Of a DNA stretch of 64,000 nt, positions 52,095 to 60,019 are shown piece by piece (position 1 is the first letter of the stretch; the number at the start of each line of letters is the position of its first letter). The notes under the pieces are model-generated. The model did not search any database and was not told where the DNA came from. It saw only the letters and a list, made by a program, of their open reading frames with translations. The position numbers were made by a program, and so were the translations under genes. Source of the stretch: Candidatus Woesearchaeota archaeon (lineage in GTDB: Archaea > Nanobdellota > Nanobdellia > Woesearchaeales > JACPIF01); contig JACPIF010000001.1 in assembly GCA_016188215.1 (NCBI GenBank), forward strand, positions 69,923-133,922, written 5' to 3'.

Positions 52095-52892
52095 ATGGAC
52101 CAGAACAAGCTCATTGACCTGCATGCGCACCTGGACCATCCTGCGTTTAAAGATGATCAGGATGAGGTCATTGCCAGGGCCAAGGAGGCTGGGGTTTCGA
52201 TCATCCTCATATCAGGAGTTAACCCAAAGAGCAACAGGGCTGTGCTGGACTTATGCAGTAAGTATCCAGACATCCTCAAAGCATCACTTGGCATATATCC
52301 TATAGACGCTCTTCAGCGGGAGATAGAGACAGGGGAATACCCTTTGAAATCTGAGCCATTTGATATTGATGAGGAGATTGCATTCATTGAGAAGCAGAGA
52401 AAGCATATACATGCGGTTGGGGAATGCGGGCTTGACTACCATTGGATAAAAGATAAAAAGGAAGCGCAGAAGAAGCTTTTTGCAAAGATTATTGCGCTCT
52501 GCGAGCGGATAGACAAGCCTCTGATTGTGCACTCACGGAAGGCAGAGGACGACTGCATTGCCATGCTGAAATCATCCAAACTAAGAAAAGTGAATTTCCA
52601 TTGCTTTACTGGAAACAAGAAGCTGGTGAAGCAAATTGCAGAGCAGGGATGGTATTTTTCTGTCCCGGCCAATATTGTGAGAAGCCAGCAGTTCCAGGAA
52701 CTGGTAAAAGAAGTGCCGCTGTCGCACCTGTTCTGCGAGACTGACAGCCCGTACCTGAGCCCATTTAAAGAAAAGCGAAACGAGCCTGCCTTCATAATGG
52801 AGGGCTACAAGAAGATAGCTGAGCTCAAGCGTATGGAACTGGCAGAGGTTGCGCATAATATCTATATGAACTGGCAGCGTGTATTCACGTGA
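52095..52892 (+). CDS. TatD-family metal-dependent hydrolase (DNase)
   Basis: 265 residues. LIDLHAHLDHPAF is the His-x-His metal site, VGECGLDYH the central Glu motif, LIVHSRKAEDD and VNFHCFTGN further His ligands, and CETDSPYL the last Asp. TatD proteins are 3' exonucleases or D-tRNA-like deacylase relatives with roles in DNA quality. Probably transcribed through from the pilin genes, but this may be chance. Confidence 0.9.
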   Translation: MDQNKLIDLHAHLDHPAFKDDQDEVIARAKEAGVSIILISGVNPKSNRAVLDLCSKYPDILKASLGIYPIDALQREIETGEYPLKSEPFDIDEEIAFIEKQRKHIHAVGECGLDYHWIKDKKEAQKKLFAKIIALCERIDKPLIVHSRKAEDDCIAMLKSSKLRKVNFHCFTGNKKLVKQIAEQGWYFSVPANIVRSQQFQELVKEVPLSHLFCETDSPYLSPFKEKRNEPAFIMEGYKKIAELKRMELAEVAHNIYMNWQRVFT

Positions 52893-52937
52893 CAATAGTC
52901 ATGCAAGTTTAATAAGTCTGAAACAGGGACTAGCTAC

Positions 52938-53429
52938 ATGCGCCGCAAACAAGCAGGAAAGGCTTTACTGAAGCAGATCCATGCGGATACGAAACAGCTG
53001 AAGCAACGCATGCTTGAGCGGGTGCCGGGGCATTTCTCAAAAAAGGATATCATTAATGCATTCCTGGGCTCTATGTTTATAGGGCTGACATTCATCCTGA
53101 GGACAGATATAGTTGATATCGCGCTTCGCCTTGACTCTCTAAGGATAATACTTATTGTGCTTTCTACATTTCTTATACTCACGGCTGAGATATATTTTAT
53201 AGGGTACAGCAGGGTTCCCAACAAGAAAACACGCGGCTTCGGACAGTTCTGGGCAAAGAGGTTCGTATCACTATACCTTGTGACTGTGCTTGTAGACCTG
53301 TTTCTGGTTTATATCTTCGGCATCAATACATTTGTCAGCAGTGGAGAGGAAGTATTCAAGATTGTCGTGCTTGTAGCGATGCCATGCGCAGTCGGAGCTG
53401 CTGTGCCGAGCATATTGACCAAGTATTAG
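52938..53429 (+). CDS. Integral membrane protein, DUF2391-like
   Basis: 163 residues. An N-terminal basic helix (QIHADTKQLKQRMLERVPG) is followed by about four membrane segments. The layout and the FLGSMFIGLTF and VGAAVPSILTKY ends resemble DUF2391 (TIGR02587-type) proteins; function unknown. Overlaps the convergent gene by 4 bases. Confidence 0.65.
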   Translation: MRRKQAGKALLKQIHADTKQLKQRMLERVPGHFSKKDIINAFLGSMFIGLTFILRTDIVDIALRLDSLRIILIVLSTFLILTAEIYFIGYSRVPNKKTRGFGQFWAKRFVSLYLVTVLVDLFLVYIFGINTFVSSGEEVFKIVVLVAMPCAVGAAVPSILTKY

Positions 53430-53746
53430 AGAAGCCTATCAACAGTTGATACCATCCTATTTATTTCTATAACATTACTAATGTATTCTGGCGTATCTGG
53501 CGCATTATTTTCAACAGATTCTATCATGGGATGAAATATTGTTACGTAAACTGTGGATGCACCAATCGCACCTAAAACCATATTGAAAAGTCCAGGATCG
53601 TATTGACGTAAGAAAAAACCACCGATTGCAATTCCTGCAGCATATAGACTAGATTCACCTGGATTTTCCCTTACAAAATCCTTTATTTCAGTAAATGCAG
53701 ATACCAAAGATTCAATATTCATAAAGCAGCTAATTTGATATTTCAT
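53426..53746 (-). CDS. Small membrane protein, unknown
   Basis: 106 residues; hydrophobic stretches at about 33-48 (SLYAAGIAIGGFFL) and 55-72 (MVLGAIGASTVYVTIFHPM). Not recognised. AT-rich. The start could also be Met9 at 53722. Confidence 0.45.
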   Translation of the reverse strand: MKYQISCFMNIESLVSAFTEIKDFVRENPGESSLYAAGIAIGGFFLRQYDPGLFNMVLGAIGASTVYVTIFHPMIESVENNAPDTPEYISNVIEINRMVSTVDRLL

Positions 53747-53780
53747 TTAAAAACCTTGTGCTGTTTCTGTTTACTGTCTT

Positions 53781-54356
53781 TTACCGCGCTATAATCCTTG
53801 CTTTTTTTCCTGTCAAATCCACGAGCTTTGAAGGCCTAGCCTTCTTTTCCCCTTCATAGATGATGAGATCAACGTGCTGCTTCACACCCCCATCAAGATT
53901 CTCAAGGCTGGTCATGAACTGCTGCGTGGTGAGGTTTGCTGACGTGGAGACAATCGGCTTTCCTAATGTTGCTGCAATCTGCGCTGACCAGTTTCCAGGA
54001 ATGCGTACGCCAAGCGTGCCGCTGCCCTGCGTCACATTTTCGGCTACACACCTGCTTTCCTGTAGGTTAAGGATCAATGTATATGGACCTGGAAGCCTGG
54101 CAAGCCATTTCCTGGCTTCTGCTGTTACCTTGCAATTCTTTGCAATCCACGATTTAGAAGGCGCAATGACAGAGAAAGGCTTTGCATCCCTTTGCTTTGC
54201 TTTTCTAATGCGAGCGACCGCATCCTTATTTGTCGCGTCACAGCCTATGCCATAAATTGTGTCAGTAGGGTATATGAAGACCAAACCCTGTTTAATCTGC
54301 TTTAGAATCCTTGACTTCTGCTTGTGGTATTCACTTGCTGATATTACTGCTGCCAT
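53781..54356 (-). CDS. Sua5/YrdC/YciO-family protein, threonylcarbamoyl-AMP synthase
   Basis: Makes threonylcarbamoyl-AMP for the t6A37 modification of tRNA. 191 residues: the YrdC fold with FIYPTDTIYGIGCDATN (nucleotide-site), KPFSVIAP, LPGPYTLIL, LGVRIPG and PIVSTSANLTT. The Sua5 C-terminal domain is absent, as in YrdC. TATA on this strand at about 54379-54387 gives a leaderless start at 54356. Confidence 0.88.
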   Translation of the reverse strand: MAAVISASEYHKQKSRILKQIKQGLVFIYPTDTIYGIGCDATNKDAVARIRKAKQRDAKPFSVIAPSKSWIAKNCKVTAEARKWLARLPGPYTLILNLQESRCVAENVTQGSGTLGVRIPGNWSAQIAATLGKPIVSTSANLTTQQFMTSLENLDGGVKQHVDLIIYEGEKKARPSKLVDLTGKKARIIAR

Positions 54357-54425
54357 GGCAACAATAATTTTGATTACCTATAAAAATGTTATAGCAGAAA
54401 GTAACCACCCCCTAAGAAAATGAGT

Positions 54426-54471
54426 CAGTAGCCTGCGTGCCTCTTATTCAGAGGTATGAGCAGGACTACTG
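54426..54471. repeat. Hairpin, gene-free gap
   Basis: CAGTAGCCTG (54426-54435) pairs, one bulge aside, with CAGGACTACTG (54461-54471) around CCTCT-TATTC-AGAGG. Near it (54402-54416) is TAACCACCCCCTAAG, a G-rich run on the minus strand. Confidence 0.5.
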
Positions 54472-54562
54472 ATGTAAACAGCAATTGCCTACGTGTCAGG
54501 AAAAGCTCTGCATTACTAAGCGTCAAAATATGATTTTGAGGCTAGAAAATGTGGAACATTTT

Positions 54563-54667
54563 CTAAGCATCCAGATAGCCGCGCATGAAGGCTTCCTCAA
54601 AGTCAGTTATGGCATCATCATCCATGGATTCTTCAAGGAATTCCTGATCGTAAAAGTCTTTTTCCAT
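54563..54667 (-). CDS. Tiny acidic protein (34 residues)
   Basis: Frame with a strong Shine-Dalgarno site: GAAGAGGTGATTGCT directly before the ATG at 54667. It reads MEKDFYDQEFLEESMDDDAI, ending EEAFMRGYLDA. The acidic helix plus FMRGY ending resembles short unnamed proteins of DPANN genomes. Just after the stop, AGAAAATG-TTC-CATTTTCT forms a hairpin. Co-transcribed with the ORF upstream. Function unknown. Confidence 0.55.
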   Translation of the reverse strand: MEKDFYDQEFLEESMDDDAITDFEEAFMRGYLDA

Positions 54668-54682
54668 AGCAATCACCTCTTC

Positions 54683-54787
54683 CTATGCTGCACTGGAGAG
54701 CAGGCCATGCCTGCTGGCTTTCCTGGTCATCTGCATCATCCGCTCATAGTATATTTGCTCAATTGTCTCTTTTCTTAAGTCTACCAT
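54683..54787 (-). CDS. Tiny protein (34 residues), first of the pair
   Basis: ATG at 54787 preceded by GACAGAGGTGACTGC, a good Shine-Dalgarno site. It reads MVDLRKETIEQIYYERMMQM, ending RHGLLSSAA. Stop at 54683, 15 bases before the next start. The arrangement (two equal-sized SD-led frames under one TATA) argues for real genes. An 11-codon frame upstream (54848-54813) lacks such a site. Confidence 0.5.
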   Translation of the reverse strand: MVDLRKETIEQIYYERMMQMTRKASRHGLLSSAA

Positions 54788-54858
54788 TGCAGTCACCTCT
54801 GTCTTTTTGCTCTTAAAGACGAGCTGCTGGCCAGCTTCTTTTGCCCATCTTATTTGCT

Positions 54859-54902
54859 AAGAAACCATTGGTTTCTTTTGCTAGGAAATCTTTAGATTTC
54901 CT
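54859..54902. repeat. Two short palindromes in the leader of the tiny-gene pair
   Basis: AAGAAACCATTGGTTTCTT (54859-54877) and AGGAAATC-TTTA-GATTTCCT (54883-54902); the second matches those at 16646 and 40553. Confidence 0.6.
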
Positions 54903-54933
54903 TTGTTTCAATAAGAAATAATGAGCCTGTCGC

Positions 54934-54941
54934 TTTATATA
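54934..54941 (-). promoter_or_regulatory. TATA box for the tiny-gene pair
   Basis: TATATAAA on the minus strand; predicted start near 54910, leader about 120 bases to the first tiny gene. Confidence 0.5.
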
Positions 54942-54956
54942 CCTCACGCGAGCGCC

Positions 54957-54982
54957 TGACCAGTGACCAGTGGTGGGGGTGG
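54957..54982. promoter_or_regulatory. Possible origin-recognition (ORB-like) element
   Basis: TGACCAGTGACCAGTGG followed by a GGTGGGGGTGG tract, a CCAGTGG plus G-run order that loosely matches archaeal ORB elements, lying in the 700-base gap next to orc1/cdc6. A matching G-run lies inverted at 54402-54416. Low certainty. Confidence 0.3.
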
Positions 54983-55056
54983 AAGCGTTATATTAATGGT
55001 TTAAGGGGGAAATACGTTGCAATGGCACTGGACATGGTTCCTGTCTTATGCCTGCT

Positions 55057-56136
55057 CTATGAGAAGTCTGTGAGCTTCTTGCTCTGGCCTGAATTATACT
55101 TAATGATGGAAGTGTTGCCCTCTGAACCGCCATCTGTCCGGGCCACTATGATAAAGCGGTTCTGCTCAAGCTTCTTGATTTTGCGCTGGAATGTCTTGTA
55201 GCTTGAGATGCCGCCAGAGTCCTGGTAGGACTTGAACAGCTCGCCTATTTTCTTGCCTGAATTGCTCTTCGCAATAGCAAGGATAAAGCGCTCATCCTCC
55301 CCCAGGTCAAGGCTGCTCTTGATATTGAACTCGTCAATCTTGCTGATGGCATGCTCAGCATCCTGCTCATCTATTGAGCGCGAGCTGCGGCTTTCAGCAT
55401 GCTGCGCTGCCTCTTTCATCAGATGAAGGCCGGTGCGGATGTCTTCCATGGCTACTGTCTTCTGCACTATCATGTTGAACGCTTCAGGCTTCATGGCATT
55501 CGGCACGAATGCAAAGTCGACACGCTGCCGCAGGATGCCTTCTGTCTCTTTTGCAGAGTATGGCCTGAACTCCATCATGTCCGGCATCAGCCTTGATTTG
55601 ATGCGCTGCTCCAAGGTTGCAACCCATTCCTTGTGATTAGTAATTAGAATGATGCTCTTCTTGTGTATATCCTCCAGAATGGCGTAGAGGAAATCATAGT
55701 CCTCTGCCTTGTCAATCTCGTCAAAGATGAAGACCACTGCGCGCTTGTTGAGGATTTTCCTGGCAACGTCAAACAATTCATCGGTTTTCTTGTTATGCGT
55801 CAATCGGTAGCCGAGCTTTTCACACAACTCTAGAGAGATTTTGAAGGATGTATTTTTCTGCCAGCAGTTTACGTAGATAGGGATTACTTCATCTGTCTTC
55901 TCTTCAATCTCTTCAGTCACCTTGAGGCAGGCCAGCGTCTTACCTATGCCTGGCTTGCCGTATATGAGCAGGTTTTTTCCATTCCTGTTATTGAAGAGGG
56001 GAGCAATGCAGGAAGCTATGTAGCGCTGCTGCTGCTCACGGTAGAGCACGAGCTTAGGCATGTAGCTGAAGTCCAGAGCAAACTCATTCTTGAAAATAGA
56101 TTCATCTGCCCCCAGCATATTCCCGAACATACCCAT
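55057..56136 (-). CDS. Orc1/Cdc6 replication initiator
   Basis: 359 residues. AAA+ ATPase that recognises the origin and loads MCM. Walker A IYGKPGIGKTLACLKV at about 57-73, Walker B VFIFDEIDKAEDYD at about 134-147, sensor 1 ILITNHKEW, an Arg in RIKSRLMPD, and a C-terminal winged helix (about 285-350). The lid and sensor 2 region is normal. In archaea the origin usually lies beside this gene, here best in the 700-base gap at its 3' side. An ATG at 56136 and one at 56130 are alternatives. Confidence 0.9.
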   Translation of the reverse strand: MGMFGNMLGADESIFKNEFALDFSYMPKLVLYREQQQRYIASCIAPLFNNRNGKNLLIYGKPGIGKTLACLKVTEEIEEKTDEVIPIYVNCWQKNTSFKISLELCEKLGYRLTHNKKTDELFDVARKILNKRAVVFIFDEIDKAEDYDFLYAILEDIHKKSIILITNHKEWVATLEQRIKSRLMPDMMEFRPYSAKETEGILRQRVDFAFVPNAMKPEAFNMIVQKTVAMEDIRTGLHLMKEAAQHAESRSSRSIDEQDAEHAISKIDEFNIKSSLDLGEDERFILAIAKSNSGKKIGELFKSYQDSGGISSYKTFQRKIKKLEQNRFIIVARTDGGSEGNTSIIKYNSGQSKKLTDFS

Positions 56137-56246
56137 GGTGATTCCCGTTTATAGTAGGTCTAGGAATGTTTATAAGGGTTTCTATGAAACTATCTTTCTT
56201 ATCTTCTGCGAAAGGTATATATGCACTTACGCATCATATTCGTTTT

Positions 56247-56657
56247 ATGAAAGACTGGATTATATTTTCTCTGGTTGCCATGGTATTGTGGGGACTATGG
56301 GCCTTTTTGCCGAAACTTGCATCTGCGTACATAGACCCGAGAAGTATCCTGGTTTATGATGTAATAGGCACATTCATTGTTGGAGTTGTTGTATTCTTTA
56401 TAGTTCAATTTAAACCAGCATTTCACATGCAGGGAACAACTCTTGGCATATTGACCGGTATTGCAGGTACGTTAGGCCTGCTTTTTTTCCTTTTTGCATT
56501 GCAGCGCGGGGCAACATCCCTCGTTGTCACCACTACTGCTCTTTATCCGGTAGTCACCATTCTCCTGGCTTCAATATTGCTGAAAGAACCTGTAACACTA
56601 AAGCAAGGATTAGGTGTTTTACTCGCAATTGTAGCGATAATTCTTATGTCAAGTTAA
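56247..56657 (+). CDS. EamA/DMT-type half transporter
   Basis: 136 residues, about five membrane segments, one EamA unit: WIIFSLVAMVLWGLWAFLPK, FALQRGATSLVVTTTALYPV and KEPVTLKQGLGVLLAIVAII. Normal DMT transporters have two units; a single unit would work as a dimer, or this is a diverged SMR/DMT. The frame opens at 56166, but the TATA (GGTATATATGC at about 56212) supports the ATG at 56247. Substrate unknown. Confidence 0.72.
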   Translation: MKDWIIFSLVAMVLWGLWAFLPKLASAYIDPRSILVYDVIGTFIVGVVVFFIVQFKPAFHMQGTTLGILTGIAGTLGLLFFLFALQRGATSLVVTTTALYPVVTILLASILLKEPVTLKQGLGVLLAIVAIILMSS

Positions 56658-56981
56658 CTAACGCAGCTGCGCGCCGCAGTTATGGCAGAAGTTCTGGGCC
56701 CTGTTCACTAATGCCCGGCAGCGCCAGCAGTACTTGTGCTGATTGGAGCCTATGGCAAGCCTGCCCTGAGGCTCTTGTTTTGCCTTAAACCTTTTTTCAG
56801 GCTCCTGCTGCTCGTATTTAGGCTCCCTAACCTTGTCTATGAGTAGCTTGAGCAAGCCGAACGTGATGAATGCCCCGCCCACGATGTAGAACAGAAGCTG
56901 CTGGTTGCCCTTAAATACGAAGAAGCTTGTAGCTGCTACAAATATGCCTACAATCGCATAGACCAAGCCATTGATGCGCAC
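56658..56981 (-). CDS. Membrane protein with C-terminal zinc ribbon
   Basis: 107 residues, GTG start after AGAGGTG. Two membrane segments (VYAIVGIFVAATSFFVF and LLFYIVGGAFITFGLL), a basic linker and a C-terminal ribbon YCWRCRALV..FCHNCGAQL with two CxxC pairs. A common archaeal architecture; function unknown. Overlaps nothing; the neighbour repeat is upstream. Confidence 0.68.
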   Translation of the reverse strand: MRINGLVYAIVGIFVAATSFFVFKGNQQLLFYIVGGAFITFGLLKLLIDKVREPKYEQQEPEKRFKAKQEPQGRLAIGSNQHKYCWRCRALVNRAQNFCHNCGAQLR

Positions 56982-57028
56982 TTTTCACCTCTTTATTTGA
57001 TATATTTAAAATAATATAACAATCTGCA

Positions 57029-57146
57029 CCGCGCTGCGCGCGGAAGCGCTCGCTCTGCTCGCGCACTATGCCAAAAGTCCCCGAGTAATTGCTGGCAGCT
57101 CGCGGTTCGGGGACTAATACAGTCCAGCTCAGCAAGCTGAGCTGGT
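57029..57146 (+). repeat. Multi-hairpin intergenic element, copy 4
   Basis: CCGCGCTGCGCGCGG (57029-57043), GTCCCCGA (57077-57084) with TCGGGGAC (57107-57114), ACAGTCCAGCTCA and TGAGCTGG (to 57146). The same module order as the copy at 27338. It lies between the zinc-ribbon gene and serS. Confidence 0.72.
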
Positions 57147-57156
57147 TCCCGCTTGT

Positions 57157-58492
57157 TTATAGTTTCTTTTTCTTGATTGATCTCTTAGCTTTACTTTTCT
57201 TCCTTGTAATCTTGATTGGCTTCTTTTTAACTATTATTTGCTTGGCCAAACTTCCCCTTAACTCCTTGACACCGTTCATATACTTATGCAAGATTTTTGG
57301 AATATGTACAGAGCCGTCTGCCTGCTGGAAATTCTCAAGGATGGCGACCAAAGCACGGTCTGCGATGAGAGTGCTGTTGAGCGTGTGAACTAAGCCGCGC
57401 TCGCCTTTATGCTCGTAACGGATATTTAACCTCCGCGCCTGGTAATCGGTGCAGTTTGAGCATGAAACAAGTTCGCGATAGGTGCCCTGGTGCGGCATCC
57501 AGACCTCAATGTCATACTTCTTTGCAGCAACTGTGCCGATGTCTGCGGTGCAGATGTTCACGACGCGGTATGGAAGCTCAAGGCTTTTTATGAATTCCTC
57601 TGCGTTTTTCAGCAATTGTTCATGCCATCTCCATGAGTCCTGCGGATGGCAGATAATGATCTGCTCAGTCTTGTTGAACTGATGCACCCTAAATATGCCC
57701 TTCGTATCCTTGCCATGCGCACCTGCCTCTTTCCTGAAATTTGTAGAGAAGCCGGTGAGCTTGAGCGGCAATTCTTTTGCCTGCAATATCTCGTCCATGT
57801 ACTGTGCGGTGAGCGGGTGCTCTGATGTCGCTATCATGTATAAATCTTCATTTTCAATTTTATACAACACATTCTCAAAATCAGCAAGGTCAACAACACC
57901 TTGATAAGCAGATTTGCGCATCATGAATGGCGGAATCATAACGATAAAGCCCTTCTTGGCCATGAAATCAAGCGCGTAATGGTGCAGGGCAACGTTGAGC
58001 AGGGCAAGCTCCTTCTTCAGGAAGTAGAACCGGCTGCCTGCTATCTTGGCTGCGCGCTCAAGGTCAACCATACCCAGGCCGAGGGCAACATCAATATGAT
58101 CTTTCAAGGGAAACCTGTACTTCTGGAGCTTGCCGATTTTCCTGACTACAATATTATCATTCTCATCCTTGCCTTCAGGGACGCTGTCATGCAGAATGTT
58201 GGGAAGCTGCATCAGGATATCGCTGATGCGCTGCTTCAATGCACTCGGGGAGAATCTTTGCCTGCTGCACAATCTCGCTGATATCCTTACCTTCTTTCTT
58301 GGCCTGGTTGATCTGCAAAGAAATTTGATTGCGGGAGTGGCGCAGCTTCTCAATCTCCATGTTCAGATGCCGCCATTCCTTGTCTGCCTCAATGACCTCA
58401 TGCAATAGGTTCAACTTTTCCTGGTCATTGCGCTTCTCCAAATCCCGGCGTATCAAGGCAGGATGCTCACGGATCAGTTTTATGTCTTGCAT
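57157..58492 (-). CDS. serS: Seryl-tRNA synthetase, interrupted by a one-base frameshift
   Basis: Charges tRNA-Ser. The N-terminal tRNA-binding coiled coil (MQDIKLIREHPALIRRDLEK, about 90 residues) is in one frame from 58492, and the catalytic class II domain (motifs in NILHDSVPEG, TNFRKEAGAHGKDTKGIFRV) in another to 57157. Removing one C from the CCCC run (GGGG, 58247-58250 on plus) restores ILPSALKQRISDILMQLP. SerRS is essential, so a sequencing or assembly error, or a programmed shift, is more likely than a pseudogene. The C-terminus ends in Lys-rich residues. Confidence 0.85.
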
Positions 58493-58508
58493 GGTGCTTT
58501 CCCAAATA

Positions 58509-58994
58509 TTATCCTATATTTTTTAATATTTCCATTATAAGTTCCTCACGTATCCTATACCCTTCTTTTATCAATCTTTGGATTAAATCCTTAAGCTCCT
58601 TTTTGTTTATTTTATTGTTCTTATAAGCTTCACATAATATACCTATCGTTCCCCTTGGTCTTAGCTTGTAAAATTTAGCCAGCCTTCTTGCTTTCCTCTC
58701 ATTCAGAAATATCAGGCTTATTTTTTTATCAATAGCTAGGCTTATTGCAGCTTTTTCACCGTTTCCTATATTTTGGCTTTTAAGTTCTTTGATTACAGGT
58801 ATCTCTTCCACTTTTATTATACCTTTGTTAATTAATTCTTGGATCTTATGCACGTCTTCTCTGCCAGATTCAGCTCCTTTCATTATCTCTTCATAAACCT
58901 GTTTTGGCATAATTACCTCATAGTCTTCTATCACATCTAATTTGTTTATTTTCCCTAGAAATATTAAGGGGGATGCATTGCTTATTACTTTCAT
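58509..58994 (-). CDS. PIN-like toxin, DUF3368 type
   Basis: 161 residues. NASPLIFLGKINKLDVI at the N-terminus (SNxSPL opener of DUF3368/VapC relatives), GNGEKAAISLAI with conserved Glu, and FLNERKARRLAKFYKLRPRGTIGIL. Expected ribonuclease toxin. The start is the ATG at 58994; the frame opens with a TTG at 59000. It lies 11 bases after the antitoxin gene end. Confidence 0.78.
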   Translation of the reverse strand: MKVISNASPLIFLGKINKLDVIEDYEVIMPKQVYEEIMKGAESGREDVHKIQELINKGIIKVEEIPVIKELKSQNIGNGEKAAISLAIDKKISLIFLNERKARRLAKFYKLRPRGTIGILCEAYKNNKINKKELKDLIQRLIKEGYRIREELIMEILKNIG

Positions 58995-59005
58995 TCCCAA
59001 AACTC

Positions 59006-59314
59006 CTATTCAGCTCTCTTCAAACCTTGCATATCTTCAAGCAATTCTTCCTCAGAATAATCCAAATAAAGATTTTCCTTCCGTATAAGATCAATCATCT
59101 GCCATATATCAATTTCCAGCATTTCCGCAGCCCTTGCAAGGCTTATTTTACGCTCCTTGTACATATGCAATACCTTATTTTTCTTTTCAAGCGCCAACCC
59201 CTCAACAATGAGATTTCTAAGCAGTGATGCCCTATCCATATGCCTTTCCTTAGACAGCTCGTCAATCTCCGCTAAGACATGCTCTTCTATCCGTGTGCTT
59301 ATTGTTGCTGTCAT
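59006..59314 (-). CDS. RHH-UPF0175 antitoxin
   Basis: 102 residues: an N-terminal ribbon-helix-helix (ATISTRIEEHVLAEIDELSK) followed by a UPF0175-like half (HMYKERKISLARAAEMLEID, WQMIDLI). The UPF0175 part usually stands alone as an antitoxin; here it is preceded by its own RHH-like DNA-binding part. Pairs with the PIN-like toxin. A natural self-repressing operon is expected. Confidence 0.75.
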   Translation of the reverse strand: MTATISTRIEEHVLAEIDELSKERHMDRASLLRNLIVEGLALEKKNKVLHMYKERKISLARAAEMLEIDIWQMIDLIRKENLYLDYSEEELLEDMQGLKRAE

Positions 59315-59458
59315 CTTTATGCTTGTATCGATACAGTGCTAAAAGATACATTTATATTTAAGTATTTATATACTGGAGTATACTGATAGATTCCTTTAGA
59401 AAAAGCTATGCAGTTCTTCAGAAGGATAGGAGTGAAGTTTAAAAAGGTTTCTGGCTCT

Positions 59459-60016
59459 TTACAGATTAAAGAACTGGCCAATTCCTAATATGATAAATAT
59501 TAAAGCTGCAATAATATCTATAGTTCGCTTTTTACTAATTAATCCAGCAACTAATTTACCTATAAAGATAGATACTAATGAAAACAGAGCCAAGGCTATA
59601 ATAATCCCGATAAACACAAAAAATGGATTAAATTGTGCAGCAAACAACCCTGTGGCTATCTGGCTTTTATCACCCCACTCTGTGATAAATACAAGAAAAA
59701 ACCCTGCTAAAAAGGGATTAACCAGCTCAGTCTTATTTCTTTCTTCTTTTTTCAGATGCAACAGCATAAATACCCCTAAAGTGATAAATATAATTCCAGC
59801 CAGGATCTTAACATAAATTACAGGAATTATATTCTTTAAAACATTCCCCAGAATAACTGCTATACCATCAACTATAACAAATGCCAGCATTAAACCCAGG
59901 AATAATTGCAAGTGATTCTTGCTTTTTGAGCCTAGACTGATAATAGCAAGTTGGGTCTTATCACCTATCTCTGCAATGCTAATAGCTATAAATGGCACAA
60001 GAATATCTTGTATCAT
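59459..60016 (-). CDS. Gdt1/TMEM165 (UPF0016) cation transporter
   Basis: 185 residues, six membrane segments in two copies of the E-x-G-D-K-[ST]-Q motif: IAEIGDKTQLAIISLG (about 13-28) and TEWGDKSQIATGLFA (about 110-124). Family members move Mn or Ca with protons. Intact two-motif form. It follows the PIN-ATPase gene by 3 bases on the same strand, so it may be co-transcribed. Confidence 0.85.
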   Translation of the reverse strand: MIQDILVPFIAISIAEIGDKTQLAIISLGSKSKNHLQLFLGLMLAFVIVDGIAVILGNVLKNIIPVIYVKILAGIIFITLGVFMLLHLKKEERNKTELVNPFLAGFFLVFITEWGDKSQIATGLFAAQFNPFFVFIGIIIALALFSLVSIFIGKLVAGLISKKRTIDIIAALIFIILGIGQFFNL

Positions 60017-60019
60017 AAA

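Noticed and set aside
54426-54471. Considered as a C/D-box guide RNA
   Set aside because: An ACTGATG word is present, but no second box at the right spacing was found.
54813-54848. 11-codon frame before the tiny-gene pair
   Set aside because: No Shine-Dalgarno site and no sign of conservation; too short to claim.
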